Assembly: GCF_018736045.1 (NCBI RefSeq)
Contig: NZ_CP076132.1
Coordinates: 2,961,501-3,025,500, forward strand
Length of the DNA: 64,000 nucleotides
Direction: 5' to 3'
Source of the DNA: Flammeovirga yaeyamensis
GTDB lineage: Bacteria; Bacteroidota; Bacteroidia; Cytophagales; Flammeovirgaceae
The position numbers and the translations under genes were made by a program. Shown one piece after another: positions 52,466 to 60,580 of the stretch. The stretch's first letter is position 1. Every line of letters starts with the position of its first letter. The notes beneath the pieces were generated by a model that did no database searches, was not told the origin of the DNA, and saw only the letters and a program-made list of their open reading frames with translations.

Positions 52466-53251
52466 TTAAGCCGATATATTAATTTTAATCTCATATGGAA
52501 AATAATATACGTAATTACCATTCTTCATAATAAAAATAACTCTCCATATTCTTTCCCCTTCTTCTTTACAAATGTGTTCAAATGATAAAGTATTTTCTTT
52601 AATACTTATTGTATCAATTTTTGCATTATTTTTAATTGAAAATAGTGAATCAAAATCGCCTAAAAGTACTAAGTTATAACCTTTTTCTGATTCTTGATTA
52701 CAAGTTAATGTTGTAACAACTGTATCCCCTACAGATGGGTTTTTAATAGATACTCTTTCATCAATAAAACTATATGTTTTCAAGTTTGTTTCACTAGAAT
52801 CTACAATTGTTCTTGATATAAGGACATCATCTGTATCTTCGATAATGCCTAAAGGTTCATAGTAATCAATAAAAATTAATTTATTTGGTGTTTTTTCTGA
52901 GTAAATTTTAAGCTCCCCTTTCTTTGCATTATTATAATAAGTTACAATATGTTTTAGATTGCCATTTTCCCAAAATGATGTAGTTTCTCCGTGAAATTTA
53001 CCATTTTTTCGTTCAGATATTAATTTTACGTTCCCTGTTGAAAAATATTCTTTTAAAAGTTCTTCGTTTTCACTTATTCTTTTAATTTCGCCTATTTTAA
53101 GTCCTGTTGTATCGTAAAAAAACTTATCTCCTGTTGTTGGATTAAATTCTTCTTGAATAACTCCATTAGAATAATAGTTTCTTTCTATATCGGAGCAAGA
53201 AAACAAAATTAAGAGTGATATTACCTTAAATAAACTATTTGTCTTAAACAT
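52466..53251 (-). CDS. Lipoprotein with MORN-like (YwqK-type) repeats
   Basis: The 261-residue product has a lipobox LFSCS (Cys19). Residues 25-130 contain MORN-like units (YYSNGVIQEEF, YFSTGNVKLISERKNGKFHG, SFWENGNLKHIVTYYNNAKK), the pattern of the YwqK antitoxin family. The rest (about 150-261) is a beta-sandwich-like domain. MORN-type lipoproteins are frequent around toxin-immunity loci, but no toxin is recognised here. The gene is AT-rich and lies in a run of short same-strand genes. Confidence 0.65.
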   Translation of the reverse strand: MFKTNSLFKVISLLILFSCSDIERNYYSNGVIQEEFNPTTGDKFFYDTTGLKIGEIKRISENEELLKEYFSTGNVKLISERKNGKFHGETTSFWENGNLKHIVTYYNNAKKGELKIYSEKTPNKLIFIDYYEPLGIIEDTDDVLISRTIVDSSETNLKTYSFIDERVSIKNPSVGDTVVTTLTCNQESEKGYNLVLLGDFDSLFSIKNNAKIDTISIKENTLSFEHICKEEGERIWRVIFIMKNGNYVYYFPYEIKINISA

Positions 53252-53278
53252 AATTTTTTACTTTATCAATTCTTATTT

Positions 53279-53722
53279 TTAATCTAACATTAACCCTACT
53301 AACCCTTGTGCTTTTTTCAACTCTCCCAAATCTGCTCCTGTGTATTTATTGAAATATGTAACATTCATAACAGTTGGAACACACGTTCCATCATCAAAAG
53401 CATCTTTACAGAATAGTTTAAATATATAGGACTTCCCTACTTCTATTTGGGTCCCTTTAAACTTCATTCTTTTTTCTGAATAGATCGTTTTTCTACTTTC
53501 ATCATTTCTAATGAATATTAAATAGAAATCAGTTAATTCATCAATCTTAATTACTTCATAAAGTCCTTCCTCGATATCATCAACAGAAGTTTTAATTGTA
53601 TTTGGTGACTGAATTACTATTACATTTTCATAAAGTTCGGATGAAGATGTTTCAGGGTCTGTTTGTGAGAAGGTATTTGTTATTACAGTGAAAAATAGAA
53701 TGCTGAAGAGTTTTAGTTTCAT
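53279..53722 (-). CDS. Small secreted protein of unknown function
   Basis: The 147-residue product has a signal peptide ending TFSQ (about 20). The mature part is beta-rich (LYENVIVIQSPNTIKTSVDD, DFYLIFIRNDESRKTIYSEK) with two cysteines in FCKDAFDDGTC. No family is recognised. It lies 27 bases upstream of the MORN-like lipoprotein gene and may be co-transcribed with it. Confidence 0.6.
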   Translation of the reverse strand: MKLKLFSILFFTVITNTFSQTDPETSSSELYENVIVIQSPNTIKTSVDDIEEGLYEVIKIDELTDFYLIFIRNDESRKTIYSEKRMKFKGTQIEVGKSYIFKLFCKDAFDDGTCVPTVMNVTYFNKYTGADLGELKKAQGLVGLMLD

Positions 53723-53798
53723 GTTTTATTTTATTTGTTTGAGATAAATCAAAAGACATAAAATATGTATTGTTCGAGAATAGTTAACTCATGTTACT

Positions 53799-54287
53799 TT
53801 ATAGATCAGTCCAAAACTTGATTTTAAATACTCTATCATTTTGGACATATAAATCAATATAAGAATCAACAAGTTTTGAATTGTTGGAAAGAACAAAACA
53901 ATAAACATCATAGTTATGCTCACTAGATTTCAACTTTTCCATAAAAAACTTTGGATACTTTTCTTTTAACAAAAAAATATCACAAAAATCAACACCATTT
54001 TGTAGTTGTACATTATTGCAGTCAAGAGAAAACTTTGTTAAATCTCCTGATTTAAACTCATAATATTCATTTTTGTAATGGTAAACGAAAGTTGTATCAT
54101 CATCAACAATTGGGTCAAAAAATATTTCTATATCATCTGGATTCCCTTTAATTTTAAATAATGTTTCTTTATTAAGAGATAAAATATTGATTGAATTTAG
54201 ATAAATATCATTTATATCGATACTTACCTCTTGAGTGTTTAAAGTAATTAAAATCAATAATAGTTTTACTTGTAAATAATTTGTCAT
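53799..54287 (-). CDS. Small exported protein of unknown function
   Basis: The 162-residue product begins with a hydrophobic stretch (QVKLLLILITLNT) that may be a signal. It has the pattern LNKETLFKIKGNPDDIEIFF, resembling small lipoproteins that begin with a short helix-turn like SmpA, and ends NDRVFKIKFWTDL. Two cysteines are in DCNNVQLQNGVDFC. Codon use and base content match the AT-rich neighbours. The function is unknown. Confidence 0.55.
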   Translation of the reverse strand: MTNYLQVKLLLILITLNTQEVSIDINDIYLNSINILSLNKETLFKIKGNPDDIEIFFDPIVDDDTTFVYHYKNEYYEFKSGDLTKFSLDCNNVQLQNGVDFCDIFLLKEKYPKFFMEKLKSSEHNYDVYCFVLSNNSKLVDSYIDLYVQNDRVFKIKFWTDL

Positions 54288-54570
54288 ATATATTTTACTT
54301 CTTCAATAATTCGAAAATAAGATTAACAACCTTGATTATCTATATCTTATAAATCAATACAACTATTTAATCAAGCTTAATATCAAACAATAATTAAAAA
54401 TATGTCAAATATTTAAATGATGAGTAGTTAGAAGATAAGAGTGTCGTTTTCACTATAAGTATTAAACCCCTAACAACAAACAAAATACTCAACAATATAT
54501 CCCCTAGATTTTAAGTATACTATTTGAATGATAGATTCATCAGAAACTTGATATGAAAAAGCCATACAAC

Positions 54571-54987
54571 CTATGTTTTACAGTTCTTTAATTCATTCCA
54601 TTCCTCTTCTGTAATATTATAATTATAGTCTTCGTCGTATTTATCATCTTCTGATATTGGATTCTTGATGAAATGGTTGGTATTCAAAAAGTCATCAAAT
54701 CGTTTTAAAATTGATGCTTCATCATTGACTCCTGTATTATGCTTTATTAATTCTGTTGAAGGAATAGATAACTCATATAAGAGTTCATCTCCGTTTGAAA
54801 TTACAAATTGAAATTCACTTTTTAATACACTTTCTCCTACTAGGAAGATTTCAAAATTATCTTTAGTATCAATATCAGAGAATTCTATGTTTATTTTCTT
54901 TGACCTTAAAATTTTATCTTGTGAAAAGACATGGTTTCCTAAGGTTGTGAAAAATATAATTAGGAATAATAATTTATTCATCTTCAT
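54571..54987 (-). CDS. Small secreted protein of unknown function
   Basis: The 138-residue product has a signal peptide ending HVFSQ (about 22). The rest shows strands KKINIEFSDIDTKDNFEIFL and FQFVISNGDELLYELSI and an acidic end (SEDDKYDEDYNYNITEEEW). No family is recognised. A 283-base AT-rich gap without clear signals separates it from the next gene of this run. Confidence 0.55.
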   Translation of the reverse strand: MKMNKLLFLIIFFTTLGNHVFSQDKILRSKKINIEFSDIDTKDNFEIFLVGESVLKSEFQFVISNGDELLYELSIPSTELIKHNTGVNDEASILKRFDDFLNTNHFIKNPISEDDKYDEDYNYNITEEEWNELKNCKT

Positions 54988-55025
54988 AAGAGATAAGTTT
55001 GCTTGTATCTTATTAAAGTAGAAAA

Positions 55026-55820
55026 TTAAAAATCTAAACTTTTATACCCCTCTCCATCATTTTGAACTTTGTATTTTTTTATCTCATTACTTAGTAGCTT
55101 TTGGTACTGTTCTCTCATGAAATCATAAAAATAATTCAAATCGCTTTCTTCTCTAGATTTTTCCAGACTTTGAATATACTCGAGCTTATCTTCCTTAAAG
55201 ACTACAGACATAGGTAATTCAAAAAGAGCTTGGAGATAATTCATCAATAATCTTGATGTCCTTCCGTTACCGTCATAAAAAGGATGTATACTTACTAATT
55301 CGAAATGAGCATAAAAGGATAAATTAATTTTATCATCAATAGTTATAGATTCCTTTTTTAATTGATCTGATATTGTTTTACACAATTTATTGACTAATCC
55401 CTCTACTTTCTGATAATTAACAAAGTACCTCTGACCTGCATAAACGCTTCCTTTTCTATATTCTCCTTTGCTACTATCCACTTCTCCTAATATTGTATTA
55501 TAAAGGCTACCAGTGGATTTCATAACATAGGCATTTATCTCTTTAATAAACTCAGGAGTGATTAATCTCTTTTTTGAAACTTGTTCTTTTATAAATAATA
55601 AAGCTTTGTGATGATCAGTAACCATTTGAGAGTGGATAAATGGCTTCCCTTTAGGAGTTAAACCCTCATCCAATAAAAGAGTGGCATCATCAAAGGTTAA
55701 TGTTGATCCTTCCACTTGAGTACTGTGAGCTGTAATTGTATAGTTATTGAATTTTTCAAAATCAACCACTTTCTCAATACCAATTGCTTTATATTCTTGA
55801 ATTGTTTCTATTAATGTCAT
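55026..55820 (-). CDS. Fic family protein (AMP-transferase type)
   Basis: Fic enzymes transfer AMP or another nucleotide part to Ser, Thr or Tyr of a target. The ATG at 55820 gives 264 residues. The Fic motif HPFYDGNGRTSR (from His179) is intact. The inhibitory motif (S/T)xxxE(G/N) is present N-terminal to the core as STQVEG (Ser33, Glu37), so it is a class II Fic protein that is self-inhibited until activated. The C-terminal part is helical and could be a target-recognition extension. It lies at the head of the AT-rich run of small genes. A TAAATTTG box sits three bases before the ATG. Confidence 0.9.
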   Translation of the reverse strand: MTLIETIQEYKAIGIEKVVDFEKFNNYTITAHSTQVEGSTLTFDDATLLLDEGLTPKGKPFIHSQMVTDHHKALLFIKEQVSKKRLITPEFIKEINAYVMKSTGSLYNTILGEVDSSKGEYRKGSVYAGQRYFVNYQKVEGLVNKLCKTISDQLKKESITIDDKINLSFYAHFELVSIHPFYDGNGRTSRLLMNYLQALFELPMSVVFKEDKLEYIQSLEKSREESDLNYFYDFMREQYQKLLSNEIKKYKVQNDGEGYKSLDF

Positions 55821-55873
55821 ATGCAAATTTAAAAAAAGATTATTGCGAACTAAGAGAAATTGAGATAAAAAAA

Positions 55874-55903
55874 GACCAACAATACATCGCTATATCATTG
55901 GTC
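55874..55903 (-). terminator. Terminator of the pflA-like gene
   Basis: A 6-bp stem (GACCAA / TTGGTC) with an 18-base loop is followed by seven T on the minus strand, just after the stop codon. Confidence 0.6.
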
Positions 55904-55911
55904 CTTCTTAT

Positions 55912-56694
55912 TTAGTTCACATGAACTTCTTTAAAATATTGAGAGAAGATCTCTACCGTTTTTTCAATTTGTTCTTTCGTTGGAGGTTCAACGCCTTCCA
56001 ATCCGTATTCCATTCCCATGGCTTCCCATTTATGGACGCCTAGTTTGTGGTAAGGTTGGATTTCGATTTTCTCGATGGTTTTGTAATCCTTAAAATGCTG
56101 ACCTAATTCGTGAAGGTATTCTTCTTGATCCGACCAACCTGGTACCAATACATATCTAATCCACATTGGCTTACCTTGTTTCTCTCTCATTTCCGCCAAC
56201 TTTAAGGTAGGCCCGTTAGAAACTGAGGTCAATTTGTGATGACAATCGTCGTTGATATGCTTTACGTCCAACATCAAAAGGTCTGTGTATTCTAGAAGTT
56301 CTTCGACTTGTTTGTTGACTAATCGTCCGTTAGAATCTAGGCAAGTGTGGATGCCTTTTTCCTTTAGTCTTTTAAACAATGTCAAGATTTTGGTTCTATG
56401 TAATAATGGTTCTCCACCAGAAATCGTGATACCTCCATCATCTCCAAAATAAGGACGCTGACGTAATACTCTTTTTTCGATTTCATCCAATGTTACAAAC
56501 TTGCCTCCTTTTACATCGAATGTATCGGGATTATGGCAGTACAAACATCTAAACTGACATCCTTGAACGAATACAATAAAACGAATACCTGGACCGTCGT
56601 GGGTACCAAAAGTTTCGATGGAATGAATTCTAATTTGTTCAGGGTCTTTCTCATTTAAATGAGAAGCGTCTTGTTGTGGATAAATGATACTCAT
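55912..56694 (-). CDS. pflA: Pyruvate formate-lyase activating enzyme
   Basis: This radical SAM enzyme makes the glycyl radical of pyruvate formate-lyase. The 260-residue product has the cluster motif CQFRCLYCHNP (Cys46, Cys50, Cys53), the preceding FGTHDGPGIRFIVFVQG and the GITISGGEPLLH segment, all typical. It acts in anaerobic pyruvate use. The partner formate-lyase gene is not seen within the window, although it is usually adjacent. It lies 42 bases downstream of the binding-protein gene and may be read with queA. Confidence 0.9.
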   Translation of the reverse strand: MSIIYPQQDASHLNEKDPEQIRIHSIETFGTHDGPGIRFIVFVQGCQFRCLYCHNPDTFDVKGGKFVTLDEIEKRVLRQRPYFGDDGGITISGGEPLLHRTKILTLFKRLKEKGIHTCLDSNGRLVNKQVEELLEYTDLLMLDVKHINDDCHHKLTSVSNGPTLKLAEMREKQGKPMWIRYVLVPGWSDQEEYLHELGQHFKDYKTIEKIEIQPYHKLGVHKWEAMGMEYGLEGVEPPTKEQIEKTVEIFSQYFKEVHVN

Positions 56695-56736
56695 CTTTAT
56701 TTATTTTTCATTTTCAGGCGTACATCAATATACGTC

Positions 56737-57540
56737 TTATTTCTTGTTATTGTAATCTTCTATGATTCTTTCCAGGAAAGGCAAGCCTTCTAAAATTGCC
56801 GCAGGTCCTGGCTGAAGCATAAACAATGGATCAACTTCTTGATAATCTTTTGTTTGATAGAAAGGTACTTGATTGATGTTATTTCGGTTTAACAACTCTG
56901 CTTCATCAAATTTCCTTCCACACCAACAGAACAGGCCTATTTCCGGTGCTTTATCAATTACTTGATTAAAATCGAAAAGCACTCTTTCTTGGGCAGATTG
57001 ATGAACGCTCAATTCAGAGAAAACATCTTCTCCTCCGGCAAGTTCTATCATTTCAGATACCCATTTAATTCCTGTAATCAAAGGAGAGTTCCACTCCTCA
57101 AAATATACCTTTGGTCGGTTAGTCAAGTGCTTTGTTTTTAACTGAGCACTACGTACCATACTCCTCATCTTCTCGATATAAACAGCGGCTTTGTGCTCTG
57201 CTCCTATCATTCTGGCAATCATCTCTAAGGTATTGATGATTTCTTCTACAGATCGTTGGTTAGTAATTAACGTCGGAATTCCTTCCTTAATCAGCCTCGC
57301 CCCGATCTCTGCCTGAAGATCCGAAAAGCCAATGACCATATCAGGCTTTTGGTCTAAAATCTTTTTATAGTTCGCTCCCGTGAAACCACAAACCATTGGT
57401 TTCTCCAACTTCGCCTCGGCAGGTCGCTCGGCAAAAGCAGAAATACCCACAATTCGATGTGATTCTCCCAACATGTACAGCCACTCTGTGACCTCATCTG
57501 TTAGGCAAACGATTCTATTTGGAAATTTAGACGTATTCAT
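56737..57540 (-). CDS. BtuF-like helical-backbone metal receptor, no signal peptide
   Basis: The 267-residue protein has the fold of periplasmic B12 or siderophore binding proteins: RIVCLTDEVTEWLYMLGESH, RIVGISAFAERP, then GANYKKILDQKPDMVIGFSD and the C-terminal GRKFDEAELLNR..PFYQTKDYQEVDPLFMLQPGP. Those features resemble cobalamin-binding BtuF. Unlike true transport proteins it has no signal peptide or lipobox, so it probably works in the cytoplasm. No ABC permease or ATPase is nearby. It starts 12 bases after the queA stop, indicating an operon. Confidence 0.8.
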   Translation of the reverse strand: MNTSKFPNRIVCLTDEVTEWLYMLGESHRIVGISAFAERPAEAKLEKPMVCGFTGANYKKILDQKPDMVIGFSDLQAEIGARLIKEGIPTLITNQRSVEEIINTLEMIARMIGAEHKAAVYIEKMRSMVRSAQLKTKHLTNRPKVYFEEWNSPLITGIKWVSEMIELAGGEDVFSELSVHQSAQERVLFDFNQVIDKAPEIGLFCWCGRKFDEAELLNRNNINQVPFYQTKDYQEVDPLFMLQPGPAAILEGLPFLERIIEDYNNKK

Positions 57541-57552
57541 TACTTCTTTTTT

Positions 57553-58767
57553 TTACTTTCTGAACAAAATTGAAGAATCTCCATAGCTTAGGAAACGGTA
57601 ATCGTTATCCAAAGCTGCTTGATATACTTTTCTCCAATCTTCTCCAATAAATGCTGCAATCAACAACACCAAAGTTGTAGAAGGCAAGTGGAAATTCGTT
57701 ACCAATGTGTCGATGACTTGGAATTGATAACCCGGCATAATAAAAATAGAAGTTTCTCCATGAATAGTATCCAAATTATGCTCCTCCATATGCTTTAGTA
57801 TGGCTCCAAAACTCTCTTGTCTTGATGGCAATGCTACACCACTTTCCATTCTTTCGTAAGCTTCTAACTTTTGGATATCAAATGTTGAGTTGTTATCCAA
57901 AAGCAGACGAACACCATACCAATACGACGATTCTAATGTTCGCATCGAAGTTGTTCCCACACAAGCCACTTTATTCGCATCAATCAACGCCTTCACATTC
58001 TCTTTCGTGATAATGATCTGCTCGTTGTGCATGTCGTGATCAGTCACCTTATCTGCAGTGATCGGTTTAAACGTCCCTGCACTTACGTGAAGTGTCACCT
58101 CCTGTTCATCCACTCCTTGATTCTTTAAGACATCAAGTACTTCGTTGGTAAAATGAAGTCCCGCAGTTGGTGCTGCTACCGCTCCCTCGTTCTTCGAATA
58201 TACTGTCTGATAAGTCTCCTTATCATCTTCAGTAGCCGTTCTTTTTATATAAGGAGGCAAAGGCGTATTCCCTGCCGCAGAAATAATATCCACGAAGTTT
58301 AAGCTCTCCTCTTCCCATTCAAACTTCACATAACGTTTTTCTCTATCCTCATGAGAAACCGTCAACTTCACAATCCCTTTCTCCGTTTGAACAGCTGCTT
58401 CTAATTTATCTTCTTTCCAACGTTTAAAATTACCAATAGCACACTCCCAAATCGTTCCCGATTTCTCCAACATAGCAGCAGAAATATCACGAGTCGGTGC
58501 AATTGGATTCAACAAAAACACCTCAATCTGTGCTCCCGTCGGCTTTTTAAAATACAAACGTGCCGGCAATACTTTGGTGTTATTGAAAAATAAAGTGTAG
58601 TCGCTATTCAATTCATTGGTGATTTCCCTGAACACTTTATGCTCAATATTCCCCTCTTTATACACCATTAATTTTGATGAATCACGTGGATTAGCAGGAT
58701 GTACAGCAATCCTCTCGTTTGGCAATTCATATTGATAATCGTCTAAATTTATCTCCGGTAAATTCAA
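57553..58767 (-). CDS. queA: S-adenosylmethionine:tRNA ribosyltransferase-isomerase
   Basis: QueA moves the ribose of S-adenosylmethionine onto preQ1 in tRNA to make epoxyqueuosine. The 404-residue product shows the family features DYQYELPNERIAVHPANPRD, FFNNTKVLPARLYFKK, TAGLHFTNEVLDVL, HVSAGTFKPI and TNFHLPSTTLVLLIAAFIG. The start is a TTG; an in-frame stop lies just upstream, and the next ATG would remove the conserved N-terminus. It is first in a close run with a B12-type binding protein and pflA. Confidence 0.92.
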   Translation of the reverse strand: MNLPEINLDDYQYELPNERIAVHPANPRDSSKLMVYKEGNIEHKVFREITNELNSDYTLFFNNTKVLPARLYFKKPTGAQIEVFLLNPIAPTRDISAAMLEKSGTIWECAIGNFKRWKEDKLEAAVQTEKGIVKLTVSHEDREKRYVKFEWEEESLNFVDIISAAGNTPLPPYIKRTATEDDKETYQTVYSKNEGAVAAPTAGLHFTNEVLDVLKNQGVDEQEVTLHVSAGTFKPITADKVTDHDMHNEQIIITKENVKALIDANKVACVGTTSMRTLESSYWYGVRLLLDNNSTFDIQKLEAYERMESGVALPSRQESFGAILKHMEEHNLDTIHGETSIFIMPGYQFQVIDTLVTNFHLPSTTLVLLIAAFIGEDWRKVYQAALDNDYRFLSYGDSSILFRK

Positions 58768-58906
58768 AGTATTACGCTTTTATTTTTAAAATCTAAAATT
58801 CATACAAATGTCGTAAAATGAATTGGGGTATGAAAGGGAAATTTTCTATCAATGTTTAATTAATGTTTATCATATCGCTGGGGCGAAGATGGAAAAGGAT
58901 TTTGGG

Positions 58907-58950
58907 GAATGAAAAATTAAAAGTTAAAAATGAAAAACGTGAAATGTGAG
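58907..58950 (+). repeat. Heptamer-repeat arm, forward copy
   Basis: The run GAATGAA, AAATTAA, AAGTTAA, AAATGAA then AAACGTGAAATGTGAGG matches the left arm at 38545. With the inverted arms at 59206-59323 it bounds an approximately 355-417 bp element. Confidence 0.6.
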
Positions 58951-59053
58951 GATAGATTGGTGAATAAAGATGTCTAAGAGCTATTCCCAAAGCTTATGAG
59001 ATATCCTGAATCTTATTAGTGGCTCATAAGGAAGTTATATTCCTTAACTAGCG

Positions 59054-59069
59054 CGAGTCTCCAGACTCG
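59054..59069. repeat. Extragenic palindrome
   Basis: CGAGTCT-CC-AGACTCG has perfect 7-base arms, flanked by GC-rich GC..GC. It has no T run and is not a terminator. Confidence 0.5.
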
Positions 59070-59122
59070 TGCTCGAGTTATGAGGAGCGTAAATTTAGTA
59101 TGCACTGCTTAATACCTTATCC

Positions 59123-59138
59123 GAGGTCGGGAGACCTC
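59123..59138. repeat. Extragenic palindrome
   Basis: GAGGTC-GGGA-GACCTC has perfect 6-base arms and a 4-base loop, followed later by AAAGTTTTTTAGG. Confidence 0.5.
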
Positions 59139-59155
59139 TAAAGTTTTTTAGGCAC

Positions 59156-59178
59156 AAATGTCGCTGCGCTTAACATTT
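59156..59178. repeat. Short duplicated unit, first copy
   Basis: The segment AAATGTCGCTGCGCTTAACA (then TTT) is repeated base for base at 59264-59286. Its ends AAATGT and ACATTT form an inverted repeat. Confidence 0.6.
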
Positions 59179-59205
59179 GCGCCAGTTAAGCCATATCCAA
59201 ACAAA

Positions 59206-59323
59206 CGAGCGTTAGCCTAACATTTCACGTTTTTCATTTTTAACTTTTCATTTTTCATTTCGAAAATGTCGCTGCGCTTAACATTTCACGTTATTAACTT
59301 TTCATTTTTAACTTTTCATTTCC
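59206..59323 (-). repeat. Two tandem inverted heptamer-repeat arms
   Basis: The first (59206-59261) is CGAGCGTTAGCCTAACATTT then CACG and reversed heptamers (CATTTTT, AACTTTT). The second (59262-59323) starts with the duplicated unit and repeats the same arrangement. Both are inverted relative to the arms at 38545 and 58907. Confidence 0.6.
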
Positions 59324-59352
59324 AAAACCTTTTTAACAAAAATATTTTCAGC

Positions 59353-59360
59353 TACTTTTG
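59353..59360 (+). promoter_or_regulatory. pyrD promoter -7 box
   Basis: TACTTTTG fits TAnnTTTG exactly; a TTTT element lies 18 bases upstream (59331-59334). The ATG at 59413 is 52 bases downstream. Confidence 0.6.
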
Positions 59361-59412
59361 TGCAGTTTATTTAGACCATAGGTCAAAATCATTTCTAACA
59401 GGCAACTCCAAT

Positions 59413-60450
59413 ATGAGCTTTTACAAATCCGTAGTCAGACCATTTTTATTTCAGGTAGATCCTGAAAAGATTCATCATTTTGCTGTTCGTTATTTAAAAA
59501 CCATGTTTTCACTTCCTTTTGCAAAATCGATTGCACGTGGGATTTATAAAGTGAATGATCCTCGTTTGGAAAGAGAGGTATTTGGTATCAAATTTCCATC
59601 TCCTGTAGGATTGGCAGCAGGTTTCGATAAGGATGCGAAAATGATTGATGAGTTTGCCAACTTCGGTTTTGGTTTTATTGAGATTGGTACTTTAACGCCA
59701 GTATCTCAGCCAGGTAATGATAAACCAAGGATCTTTAGATTACCAAAAGATTCAGGTTTGATTAACCGTATGGGCTTTAACAACGAAGGTGTGGAAGCTG
59801 CTGTAGAGCGTTTGAAGACAAGAAAGTCAAATGTGATTGTTGGTGGTAACATTGGCAAGAACAAAGTGACGCCAAATGAGAATGCAGTGGACGATTATAC
59901 GAAAGGTTTCAATGCATTATTTGATCATGTGGATTACTTCACTGTCAATATTTCATCACCTAATACTCCTAATTTGAGAGCCCTTCAAGACAAAGAACCT
60001 TTGAAAGAACTTTTGGGAACTTTAAAGAACTTGAACTCTCAAAAATCCAATCCTAAGCCTATCCTTTTAAAGATTGCTCCGGACTTGACAAATGAGCAAT
60101 TGGATGACATCTTGGAGGTAGTTCAGGAAACAAAAATTGATGGAGTGATAGCTACGAATACTACAATTAGCAGAGAGGGCTTAACTACAGATAAAACGAG
60201 AGTCGAAGAAATTGGTATGGGTGGCCTTTCAGGTAAGCCTGTGACCGATAGATCAACAGAAGTAATTAAGTATTTATACGAGAAATCGGGTAAAACATTA
60301 GATATAATTGGCGTGGGTGGTATTCATACTGCTGAAGACGCTATCGAAAAATTAGAAGCTGGAGCGAAGTTAGTGCAAGTATATACTGGCTTTATTTACG
60401 AAGGTCCTGCCCTAGTTAAAAGCATCAACAAGGCAGTTATTAACAAATAA
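59413..60450 (+). CDS. pyrD: Dihydroorotate dehydrogenase (quinone), class 2
   Basis: This membrane-associated FMN enzyme oxidises dihydroorotate to orotate with quinone as acceptor. The ATG at 59413 (345 aa, [20 protein letters not shown]) is the right start: the frame is open to 59266, but that extension is repeat DNA and the promoter box lies within it. Class 2 marks are the N-terminal helix pair, [25 protein letters not shown] and the catalytic Ser182 in [11 protein letters not shown], and a [11 protein letters not shown] phosphate site. pyrE, the next enzyme, lies 2.2 kb away beyond recQ. A terminator follows. Confidence 0.93.
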   Translation: MSFYKSVVRPFLFQVDPEKIHHFAVRYLKTMFSLPFAKSIARGIYKVNDPRLEREVFGIKFPSPVGLAAGFDKDAKMIDEFANFGFGFIEIGTLTPVSQPGNDKPRIFRLPKDSGLINRMGFNNEGVEAAVERLKTRKSNVIVGGNIGKNKVTPNENAVDDYTKGFNALFDHVDYFTVNISSPNTPNLRALQDKEPLKELLGTLKNLNSQKSNPKPILLKIAPDLTNEQLDDILEVVQETKIDGVIATNTTISREGLTTDKTRVEEIGMGGLSGKPVTDRSTEVIKYLYEKSGKTLDIIGVGGIHTAEDAIEKLEAGAKLVQVYTGFIYEGPALVKSINKAVINK

Positions 60451-60545
60451 ATTCAAATTTATTACAATTTTTCGCAACCTAATTAACACTTATTCGTTGT
60501 TATAAGTAGAAAGATTGTTGTAGTTAATGAAATTGTCGAGGAGAG

Positions 60546-60580
60546 AACACTTACATATGTGAGTGTTTTCTTTTTTTTAT
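60546..60580. terminator. Terminator between pyrD and recQ
   Basis: A 10-bp stem (AACACTTACA / TGTGAGTGTT, one G-T pair) is followed by a long T-rich run on the plus strand. It ends pyrD; recQ converges from the other side. Confidence 0.75.

Larger units (their letters stand above)
58768..59412. other. 645-base repeat-rich divergent region between queA and pyrD
   Basis: The gap holds a forward heptamer arm (58907-58950), two extragenic palindromes (59054-59069 and 59123-59138), a 22-23-base unit present twice (59156-59178 and 59264-59286), two inverted heptamer arms (59206-59323) and the pyrD promoter box. I see no gene here. Confidence 0.6.

Noticed and set aside
59266-59412. N-terminal extension of pyrD in the same frame
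   Set aside because: The extension is translated heptamer-repeat DNA and contains the promoter box; the family start fits the ATG at 59413.
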